This document shows, piece after piece, positions 1-9,045 of a stretch of DNA of 64,000 bases; within the stretch, counting starts at the first letter, position 1, and each line of letters starts with the position of its first letter. Below the pieces are notes generated by a model. The model had not been told where the DNA came from. It did not search any database and saw only the letters and a list, made by a program, of their open reading frames with translations. The stretch spans positions 62,001 to 126,000 of the forward strand of contig NBAY01000077.1 in assembly GCA_002794775.1 (NCBI GenBank), written 5' to 3'. This DNA is from Porodaedalea pini. Taxonomy: Eukaryota > Basidiomycota > Agaricomycetes > Hymenochaetales > Hymenochaetaceae. Both the position numbers and the translations under genes were made by a program.

Positions 1-231
1 GCAGCCCGCTGACGCACCCAAGACGTCATCTACGCAGCTGCAGTACTGCTACGTGTCCCCAGTCAAAGACGCTGCGGTCGTGCAGACAGTCCTCACTCGC
101 TCTCTCGACTCGAACATCACCATCTTGCAACGAGAACTGTTAGCTCTGGCCCCCGACATACAAAAACAGATGAAAGACCTTACCATGACAAAGCGTTTGA
201 CAGTAGGAGACGTCCATCTGGTCGGGGCAGG

Positions 232-282
232 CGGAATGAGCGCAATGAGCGCAACGCACGGAACGCCCGGAACGCCCGGAAC
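232..282. repeat. 9-bp-period minisatellite, six units (CGSAAY-NNN orientation)
   Basis: The hexamer cggaat/cgcaat/cgcaac/cggaac starts at 232, 241, 250, 259, 268 and 277, exactly 9 bp apart, with a free triplet between. It lies in the frame ahead of the protease and gives three-residue periodicity there (SAMSATHGTPGTPGT). Confidence 0.85.
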
Positions 283-1352
283 CGGCCACCCTGGCTCGTC
301 CTGGTCCACCGACGGCCTCGTCGCACACAGCGCATGCCCAGATCATGATGTAGGACCAGCTGCCGAAGAATGTCTGCTGCTATGGACAGTTAAGGCAAAT
401 TTTGCGGACGCATTGGAAGTCAAATGTATTCTCGACCAAGGTGCCGTTGTTTGCCTCATTCACGAAGACGTATGGGAGAAATTAGGTATCCATCTATGTG
501 CTGACCAGTCAATGACTCTCGAGTCTGCCGATACAGGTCGTTCCTCTACATTGGGGATGATCCAGAATGTCAAAGTATCCGTTGCTGGCGTCGACGTTTC
601 GCTCCAAGCACAGGTAGTTCGAAACGCTCCCTTCGAGGCCCTACTTGGTCAACCATTCTTTGCCATCACTGAGTGTGAAACGAAGGACTTCCTCTCAGGA
701 GACCAGCATATCATGCTCACCAATCCATCCGAATGCTGGCGAAAATGCAAGGTCGCAACTGGGGTCCGTACCATCACTCGCTTCAATAAGCAGTCGGGTT
801 TTCAGTGGTCGAGGAACTGATGTCCCAGCATCAGAGAGACGACGAACAGCTCGCTATATGCGCTCCCAAAACTTCACATTCAGTATTTTCAATCTTAGAC
901 TCTACGATTCTGGTTTCTATTTATGAACAATGCCATCGCCACCTTTTCTTTTCGCCAGATAACTTATCCCTCGATGTCAACAAAGCTCAATACGACTTGT
1001 GCATCCTCGAAACCCCAGACGGCACTGATCCCACAGTTCTGGCCTACAAGAAAGTTGTCAATAAGGTTTGCCCCGTCGCTGGAATGCTCCCGAGGAATTC
1101 AGGATCATGCGACGCAAGCATCCCAGCCCACTAGAAGAGATGCCAGTACTCCCTACCAAACCTTTTGCTTTTGCACCAACTGGCAAGTTTACGCAGGAAT
1201 GAGCTGACACTTTCGACATTGATCCCTGCGAATTTCTGTGGCCCAAGGAACAGAAGCTAGTCATCAACTTAATCATGTTACAAGAAGGGGCGCTAGCCTG
1301 GGTAGAGACTGATCGAGGAGCATTGGACCCACGTTGGTTCGACCCAGTACGC

Positions 1353-1376
1353 ATTCCGACAGTTCCGCACGTTCCG
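1353..1376. repeat. 9-bp-period word, three units (RTTSCG orientation) in pol
   Basis: attccg at 1353, gttccg at 1362 and gttccg at 1371. It falls at the RT N-terminus and encodes the IPT-VPH-VPW stretch, so it may partly reflect conserved protein sequence. Confidence 0.6.
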
Positions 1377-2812
1377 TGGGTCCACAGGAACATTCCCATT
1401 CTGCCGGGAATTCGAGAAGCGACGATCAAGCTTTTACACGAGAAGATCGACGCCGGAGTTTACGAGCCCTTGAACTCATCTTACCGATCATGGATGTTTT
1501 CGGTTATGAAGAAGGACAGAGTCTCGCTTCGCTTCGTCCACGATCTGCAAGATCTCAATAGAATTATGATACGCGACGCGGCTGTACCCCCGAACGTCGA
1601 CATGCTTGCCGAGCAATTTGGTGGCTGAGCCTGCTACACTGAACTGGATCTCTTCGTTGCATTCAACCAGCGAACCTTGCACAAAAGCTCCCAGGATCTG
1701 ACTACCTTCCAGACGCCCCTAGGAACGTTTCGTCTCACCGTACTCCCCATGGGGTACACGAATTCGCTTCAAATTCTTCACAACGACCTCACGTTCATTC
1801 TGCAAGATGAGATCCCGGAAGTTACGACCCCCTACGCTGACGACGTTATGGCCAGAGGACCAAAGACGCAGTACGAACTCCCCGATGGATCATATGAAAC
1901 AATCCCTGAGAACCCAGGGATTCGATGCTTCATCTGGGAGCATCTCCAGGATGTCAACCAAATCCTTCAACAAGTCAAAGTTGTGGGAGGAACTTTCTCA
2001 GCCAAAAAGCTACGTATATGCGCCCCATACGGCGTTATTGTTGGTCACAAGTGCACTTACCAGGGTCGAGAACCAGACGACTCTAAGATTCAGAAGGTCC
2101 GCGACTGGCCATCGTGTTGCACAGTCACCGAGGTCAAGGGATTTCTCGGCACAGCAGGAGTCTTACGAGTCTTTATCAAGGACTTCGCCAAGATGGCTCG
2201 CCCGCTCATTCGTCTGACGAAGAAGAACATAATTTTCGACTGGGGAATTGAAGAACAGGATGCCATGGACGCTCTCAAGGAAGCAGTTATGAAGTGCCCG
2301 GCCCTCTGCGCTATCGACTACCAGTCAGATCTCGAGGTCGTACTCGCTGTTGACTCATCCATCATCGGAGTCGGCTGGACGCTTGGCCAGGAGCACGCTG
2401 ACGGCCGTCGATGTATCAACAGGTTTGGGTCCATCAACTGGAACTCGGTCCAAGCTACGTATTCTCAGCCAAAAATCGAGTTATTTGGTCTATTCTGAGC
2501 CCTGCGAGCTAACCGTCTCTTTCTCATTGGAGTTCGCAAGCTCATCATGGAAATGGACGCAGCATACATCAAAGGGATGATCAACAACCCCGATTTACAA
2601 CCTAACGCTACCATCAATAGGTGGATCGCCGGCATTCTTTTGTTCTCGTTCATCCTACGACACATACCAGCTTTGGAGTTCACCAGCACGGATGGATTGT
2701 CTCGTAGGCGCGCTGCACCAACCGATCTGCAAGAAGAGGACAACTACAAGGCATGGATCGACGAAGCATATGTGTTTATCTTAGGTCCAGCTTATTCCAT
2801 CGGTTCTGCCCA

Positions 2813-2854
2813 CGCAACAAACAGATCGAATGCAACGGACACAACGAACAGAAC
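2813..2854. repeat. 9-bp-period word, degenerate, five units between RNase H and integrase
   Basis: cgcaac at 2813, cagatc at 2822, tgcaac at 2831, cacaac at 2840 and cagaac at 2849, all in 9-bp register. It encodes a low-complexity Asn/Thr linker between domains. Confidence 0.65.
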
Positions 2855-4424
2855 ACCCGGAGCAGGCAGTCCGGAATTGTTCCTGGCCTCCGACTCGGCG
2901 TGTGCCAAGGATCGTCATCTCGATGATGTAAAACGCTTCTTAGAAGACCCACTGCTAATTTCGTCGATCCCAGAGAAGGACATCCCCACACTAGTCAGGT
3001 ACACGACGGGATTCTTTGTTCGAGCTGGAAAGCTGTGGTGGAAAGCACGGAACGAGCGGCACCAGGTAGTCATCAAACCGGAACGTCGATGGACACTCGT
3101 CAAAGCCACCCACGATGACCTCGGACATAAGGGAGTATATTCGGTACGAGCCAGACTCCTCGATCGGTTCTGGTGGCCTTCCCTTGGACACGATGTCAAG
3201 CACTACGTTAAGACATGCCACGAATGCCAGATCAGGCAGACGAAGCAAGTTCTTATTCCACCAACGGTCCCGTCCATCGCTCCCCTATTCTTGAAGGTCC
3301 ACATCAACACGAAAGTCATGCCAAAAGCAGGAGGCTATCGCTACATTGTCCATGCACGATGCTCACTTTCAGGATACCCCAAGTTCCGTCTCCTCCGCTC
3401 CGAAACTGGCAAAGCAATCGGCCAGTTCATATTCGAGGATATACTCTGCTGCTTCAGGGCTTGCCCAGAACTCGTCACCAACAATGGAAAGCCGTTCATT
3501 GCTGCGCTGGATTGGCTGAAGGGTCACTATCACATCAATCACATCCGTATTTCAGCTTACAACTCACGCGCTAACGGGCTAATCAAACGAAAGCATTTCG
3601 ATGTCCAGGAAGCTCTCATGAAAGCCGCAGAAGGAAATGAGAAGCGTTGGCACGAGCACGCTCACTCAGTATTTCAGGCCGAACGAATTACTATCCTACG
3701 AGCTACAGGACTGTCACCGTACTTCATGGTCCATGGAGTAGAACCGCTGCTCCCCTTTGATATCTCTGAAGCTACGTATCTCGTACCCCCAATTGAGTCC
3801 CCGCTCTCTACTACTGAACTCGTCTCCATCCGAGCTCACCAGCTTCAAAAATGCCCTGAGGATTTAGAAGCTATCGCCAAGAAGGTCAGCGATGCCAGGC
3901 ACGCGTATGCAAGACAGTTCGAGGAGGCGAACCGACGTCTTATTAAAGACTACGACTTCCAACCAGGACGACTTGTTCTTCTTAGGAACTCACGAATGAA
4001 AATGGAACTCAATCAAAAGATGAAACCTCGGTACCTTGGCCCTTACGTGGTTGTTCGAAAAATGGAGGGAGGATCGTATATTGTGGCGGAACTCAATGGG
4101 GCAGTTTCCCACCTTAGAATCGCTGTGTTTTGACTTATTCCCTACTTCCCCCATTCTAATCTTTTGGTTCCAGTCACCAAACTCATAGAAGACTCCAAGG
4201 AAGAGCTCGAAATGATGAACGACGCCCAAGAGCAAGACGAGGACCAGAACGATGTCTCAGACGTCGATTCCGAGTCTGTTGACTCTGATGCCTAGGCTTC
4301 ACCTCTGATCCGCTCTGAGGACTCCATGTATGCACCTTTCTTCTTTAATTCTCCATCATCTCTTCTCGTCATCCTATCCATTAATCTGCTCAGGCATGCA
4401 TTCAACTGCAAGCCGTTTTTGAGT

Positions 4425-4448
4425 GTTCCGGCCGTTCCACTGGTTCCG
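4425..4448. repeat. 9-bp-period word, three units, noncoding
   Basis: gttccg at 4425, gttcca at 4434 and gttccg at 4443, downstream of the pol stop at 4293-4295. Confidence 0.7.
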
Positions 4449-4626
4449 TCCCAATTTATCTCTTCACTTCATTTCAGCTCCCCTGGCGTTTCCTTGCCCC
4501 ATTTCTTTTCTTTAACAACAACCCTAACACAAAACTCGGAAAACATTTAATTCAAAAACAAAATTATAGAAGTACAAATTTTTTTTTCTGTTTTCTTTTT
4601 TTTTGACTAAATAGAGGGTTCTGTGC

Positions 4627-4650
4627 GTTGCGTGCGTTGCGTGCATTCCA
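4627..4650. repeat. 9-bp-period word, three units, noncoding
   Basis: gttgcg at 4627, gttgcg at 4636 and attcca at 4645. The first two nonamers are identical, as in a minisatellite. Confidence 0.75.
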
Positions 4651-4827
4651 CGTGTCCCGACTCTACCTCACCTTTCCCTTCCCCTTTCCTTTCCCCGAGC
4701 CTTCTTCCCGATCCCATCTCGACCCCCAAGCCCGCTGCATCGACGCGACGTTAGACCGCATGGCGGCTGCTCTATCTCGCAGCAACGCCGCCTGCTGCTC
4801 CAGCTCTGAAGCGGTGCGCTCCAGCAC

Positions 4828-6484
4828 TCAAGCGTCCCGACCTAGGACAGACAACTCCCGATCCGACTCCGCCTCCGACGAATGAATGGACAGCTCCTCA
4901 ACCCCGTCATCAAACGAGCCGACCCCGACACTAGAACGAGCCAGACAACTAGGCCCAGCTGTCACTGGACCTGTTGGTGGTCTCTTCAATGCTCTCGCAG
5001 GAGCCCTCATCGACACTCCAGGAGGCAGCCTCACTGGAGTACTTGGCGCCACGCTCGTAGCAGGTCTTGCAGATGACCTAGCAGCAGACCGCGACCAAGG
5101 AGGGGGAGCCTGCGCAACCCGCTCATGCATGACGCGGTTCATCGCCCAGCCATGCGTTGACAGCTCGCACCTGATCCGGAGCCTCCGACAACTCGTGCAC
5201 GCCTTCCCAGGAGTCCCAGTACACTCTATGCCTCGCATCAGGCACTGATCACAACCAGCAGAATGGATGTTGCTGCTGCTGTTGTCCTCGTCTTCCTCGG
5301 CCTCCTCGTCGTCGCTTCCCTCGCTGTCACTTCCCTCGCCGTCGCTTCCTTCGTCGTCGCTTCCTTCGGCATCATTGTCAATGTCCTCGTCTTTGTCCTC
5401 ATCATCTTCACCATCATTGACCTGACCCTTGTTGCTGCTGCTGTTGCTGTAGTCGCCCGAAGCAGCACTCATGGATCGACCCCGCAAGCCAAGAACAGTT
5501 GAGTCTGAGCCGTTTCCCCCGTAATCTGATTCCCCACGACAACCAGGTGGAGGACTAGCAGGACTCTCATCGACGACCATTGGAGTCGACTCTTCGCTTG
5601 GTGCCCGAGGAGGAATAACCGGACGACGACGGGCGCAGGCAGCAGCACAAGTCGCCAACTCCTTTTTCGCCCACGCCCGCATTGAAGAAGTACGAGACGC
5701 ATCACTCTGATCATCCTCGATTGGTAGATCAGTTTCGTCAGGACCAGATCTCGTCTGTTGTGCTTGTTGCGGTCGTTCCGTCCATTCTGTCCGTTCCGCT
5801 CATTGCACCGGTTCTGCCAGTTCCGCCTGTTGCGCGTCTCTCATCCAAGTGGAACCAGCCAGATCACTTCTGCCAGGAGACCCAAGATCAGGCACTGTTG
5901 GTTGGGCAGACATGCCGCACCGCATCATCGACACGGGGAGAGACTGCTGCCCAAACCGAATCAGCTCATCAAGCCACTCAGTCTCACTAGCCTGATGAAC
6001 TCGTTCGTGCTGATCAAACGCAGCCAACTCCCGGTCCAACTCTGTACTCCCAGGTTCGTTTTGTGCCATCACCGCCATTTCTGCAGCTATCACTGCATCA
6101 GCCAGGGCGTGCATGGTCTTGTTATCCCACATCCCGTAGCGATCCCTCGCCGCATTCAGGTAGTCGTGCATCTGCTGCCAGCGACTCTCCGGCAGATGAG
6201 TCCACATGTCGAGATGGCGAACCTCGGTCGTACGGCGATGAAGCTCAGACTGCATGTACTAAACGAGAGTGTCAGGGATAGAGTCGCTCATGGTGAATGT
6301 TAATACTCATGTCAAAGTTGGCCAAGCTGACTATCCAGGCACGTACCACCTCTGGTGTCAATGACCACAACGGGAACTCCATCCACCGCTCGAGGATGCC
6401 TTGCTCCCATTCCCAAACCTCTTGCTCGAGCTGCGCCATCGCCTGGGAGCGCTCCACCAAAATGCCAAGCTGGTAAGACGACAT
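4828..6484 (-). pseudogene. Antisense ORF of the retroelement, Zn2Cys6-like cluster protein, broken
   Basis: On the minus strand an ATG at 6484 opens a short exon (LEQEVWEWEQ, LERWMEFP). A plausible intron follows, with its acceptor just before 6255, and then a long exon (ELHRRTTEVRHLDMWTHLP, LNAARDRYG). That exon runs to 4828 but carries one TGA at 5800-5802, after which the same frame continues 39 codons to the next Met and beyond. The 3' part has a long acidic Ser/Asp/Glu tract and a cysteine cluster, CDQC-x6-C-x7-C-x2-C-x6-C, resembling a fungal Zn2Cys6 binuclear cluster but at an unusual internal place. From memory, similar proteins are numerous in Agaricomycete genomes and look transposon-linked; that is not checked here. 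Function is unknown. The exon 1/2 junction is uncertain. Confidence 0.6.
5766..5834. repeat. 9-bp-period minisatellite, eight units in perfect register
   Basis: gttgcg 5766, gttccg 5775, attctg 5784, gttccg 5793, attgca 5802, gttctg 5811, gttccg 5820 and gttgcg 5829. It lies inside the antisense ORF, where it encodes Q/E-x-x triplets. That ORF's TGA stop falls within this array. Confidence 0.9.
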
Positions 6485-6651
6485 CTTGATGTCGCGATGG
6501 ATGATGATAAGAGAGAGGGTGCAGACCACACGAGGCCAACGTACGACGCCTTATCCCATGAGCACGAGAGGATTCAGAAGGACGGAGTGACTAGGGACAG
6601 TCACTGTTTAAAACGCCTGAGGAGATGTAACACCAACCGGTTCGTTGGGCA

Positions 6652-6778
6652 CGGAACGAGCAGAACACACACGGTGTACATCATGAAGTCAAAGAGCCTC
6701 AACTCGGCAATTGAACGAAGCGGTACACCCGGATTGGCGGAGATTACCCGAACACGGAACACACGCAACGACCGGATT
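6652..6778. repeat. Two short clusters of the 9-bp-period word (CGSAAY orientation)
   Basis: cggaac 6652 and cagaac 6661; then cggaac 6755, cgcaac 6764 and cggatt 6773. They lie upstream of the antisense ORF start. Confidence 0.6.
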
Positions 6779-7242
6779 GCACACATCAGCTACTCGGACC
6801 GACCCCAGTGCACTTATCTGTGCGCATGTCCTCTCGACCCTGCCAAAGGTTCGTTCATTTGCCTTTGTCTAAATGAACATGCGCCAGCCCGGCATTGGTC
6901 ATTCTGGCTCCGTACAAAGGATCCCGAAGCTCACCGACGCTACACCAAGTCAACACGTGCCGTCCCCGCCTTTCAGTAGTTTGGATTGTGGAGCCGCTCA
7001 AAGGAACACTCAGGAGGCTCAGTGGTAGGACAATAGAGGACTCATCTTATTTTATTTCACCTTTCATGTTTACGCAGGACACTTGTTTAGTATTTATAGA
7101 GCGCCGAATGTTGTAGATAGAACAGCAATTCCACCCCCGAGTTTCGATGCCTAACTTTGTGTGATATCTCTCAGGAAGGTCTCTAGGTACTCCTCAGAGC
7201 CTTAGTGACTTGAATCGCTCACCTCGACTTCGTTTTATTTGC

Positions 7243-7275
7243 GTTGCGCTCGTTGCGCTCGTTCCGTCCGTTCCG
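7243..7275. repeat. 9-bp-period minisatellite, four units, noncoding
   Basis: gttgcg 7243, gttgcg 7252, gttccg 7261 and gttccg 7270, followed by unphased gttccg and gttctc words. Further unphased or two-unit copies of the complement occur at 7582-7637. Confidence 0.8.
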
Positions 7276-7680
7276 TCTTCACCTCGTTCCGCTTCGTTCT
7301 CGTTACCTCGACTTTGCTCCCTCTCGTCTCTTATCTTCTGATTTAGGTCCCGTATCTCGCCCCACTCTCTAGTACTCCAGACAACGTCTGTTAAGCATAG
7401 GGACTAGCCGTCCATCCCGAGGACAATCCCGCTCCGAGAAATCGCACTAGTATTAGCGCGTCTCCGTACCTTCCGACACAGCCACTGACGATCCCCCACA
7501 CATCTCGAGCGCTCCGCTGGTGCTACGCTTCAAACACTTCCCTACTAGTATGCTTTGCCGATTCCGTTGCCCCTGACACACCGGAATGCACGCAACCCGA
7601 ACCCTGCGATCCGGAACCCACAGGACTTGACCGGAATGAGGGTATTGACCCACTAGACACGTCTCCCTCAAACTCATTCA

Positions 7681-9045
7681 TCTGATTCCCATTCACTAAC
7701 AACCGGAACTCAGTATTATCAGCAACTTACAAACTTCAGTTACGACTTGAATAATGGGGAAGAATACATGGGTTCAGTGAGTGTTTGTCCTTTATTAAGG
7801 GTGGAATACATTGAGCTTAAATCACTTTTGATAGATATGGAAAGGTGAAGTCTGGGGGGGCAGCGTTTCCTGGAAGATGAACGAGTTTGGTCTCTTGATA
7901 GTCACCATTCTGTCATATGACATTGATCTGCCTTCGGGACAGTTGTTACATCCATTCCAAATGTCTTCTTTGCTTCGAAAGTAAGTTTATACTTAATTGT
8001 AAGTGTCAGATAAAATAAATGTTCTTGGTGCCTCATGTGTGCCTAAAATTGGAATGGCCGACCGCAATGGGAAACTAGAGGATTCCCGTGCATTTACATG
8101 AGGAAGTCATGCTGAAGCACAATATGGGGCAATCTGGTTTGTCTGCCTGGGTGTCTGTCGACATCAGCTGAAACAGCTATGGGCAGGATCACTCTGGTAT
8201 CAATGGTATGTACCTTGTTTTGTCAGACATGTATGATGAACTAACTCGACTTTACAGATGACTGAAATAGTGAAGATTTGCTGTGATGGGCCATGGATTG
8301 TGTCATCCGATCTGATCACTCCTGCCCCAGTATCATGCATGGTCGACAACACAGAAGAACATGCTGCCTCTGCTCATATGGTCGGCGTGCTTTTGGGGCT
8401 TGCACCAAGCAATTCGAGCAGCATGTCCATCCAATGCTCCTTCTTCACCTCGTCGATGTCCCCAAATCAAACATGCAATGACCTTCCTGGGCCAGGACAC
8501 ATAATCGACACATATTTCTACCAGCCTGGTGGGTGGTTCATTGAGTGACACATAAATTGGTTTCTTGCCAAACAGAGAGTTCAGAAAGATTGAAAATGAA
8601 GAACAGACTGATTGTTGCACAAGGCTCAGGCACTGACTTACACTGTGTACTGTAACAGGTGTCTATACAATATGTTTCACTGGTATATCTTACAAGCAAA
8701 TTGGACTTTTGGTCCTTTATCTTGAAGAATGTTCTGATCACTTTTTGTAGACCAGCTTTGCAAAAAATTTTGGGATAGAGAAGCATTGTTTTGAGTAAGT
8801 GTCTACATTATAACAGATCATCTATCAGTAAATTCATACAATGCATTAATCATGATTTTAGGCTTGGGGGTCGAACAGGCACTGGTATCACTCGAACAGG
8901 TACACGACAACGGAAATAGCTGCATGAGTAGTGACCCTGTGGTATAAAATTTTCAGATAAGTTTTCTCAACACCTCCCTTCCCTGTTTCCTTCAACAGAC
9001 AAAGCTTCACAGAGAGTCGCCATTGTCATCCCCCTTAACCCCACA
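7681..9045. other. Accessory DNA with no supported gene
   Basis: Between the retroelement and the multi-exon gene at 9046. Possible short exons exist (an ATG near 7753; a 96-codon ORF at 8258-8548 on +), but none shows a recognisable domain or a convincing splice chain. They could be 5' parts of the next gene or transposon debris. Confidence 0.5.

Larger units (their letters stand above)
2..4295 (+). pseudogene. Retrotransposon gag-pol remnant (protease, RT, RNase H, integrase)
   Basis: Bases 2-820 hold the end of gag and a retropepsin-like domain (LDQGA active-site loop, later LLGQPF). RT starts near 1275 (HVPWVHRNIP, SSYRSW) and continues past a stop with LDLFVAF, TTFQTPLGT, LPMGYTNS and a YADD catalytic box. 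RNase H follows (LAVDSS, NRWIAGILL). Integrase has the H-H-C-C zinc module (HDDLGHKG to CHECQ) from about 3109, a core with ISAYNSRANG, and a tail with RYLGPYVV. The pol frame is broken by TGA at 1200, 1626, 2496 and 4131, each where relatives have Arg, and by a frameshift near 1090. Reading through the last stop gives an acidic tail ending at TAG 4293-4295. The three integrase catalytic positions read Asn, Asn and Lys. Family knowledge supplies the expected residues; no alignment was run. Confidence 0.9.
1..7680 (+). mobile_element. Ty3/gypsy LTR retrotransposon, decayed, 5' end outside window
   Basis: Domain order is end of gag, aspartic protease, RT, RNase H, integrase and C-terminal tail, which is the Ty3/gypsy order. 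The reading frame is already open at base 2, so gag and the 5' LTR lie to the left. The right limit is approximate: no LTR pair can be compared inside one window. It is placed where the element's characteristic 9-bp-period word (NNN-RTTSCG or its complement) was last noticed, near 7640. An antisense ORF lies between pol and the presumed 3' LTR. The copy is dead: four in-frame TGA codons and at least one frameshift in pol, and altered integrase residues. Confidence 0.85.

Noticed and set aside
5238..5502. Hydrophobic plus-strand ORF (5263-5502) and the Thr/Arg-rich minus ORF (5238-5468)
   Set aside because: Both are shadows of the acidic low-complexity tract of the antisense ORF in other frames; the composition is dictated by GAC/GAA repeats.
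4296..7680. A definite 3' LTR for the Ty3 element
   Set aside because: Only one end of the element is in the window, so there is no second LTR to compare, and no unambiguous polypurine tract with TG...CA ends was found.
8258..8548. 96-codon plus-strand ORF
   Set aside because: No recognisable domain, no convincing splice partners and overlapping ORFs on both strands; left as unsupported.
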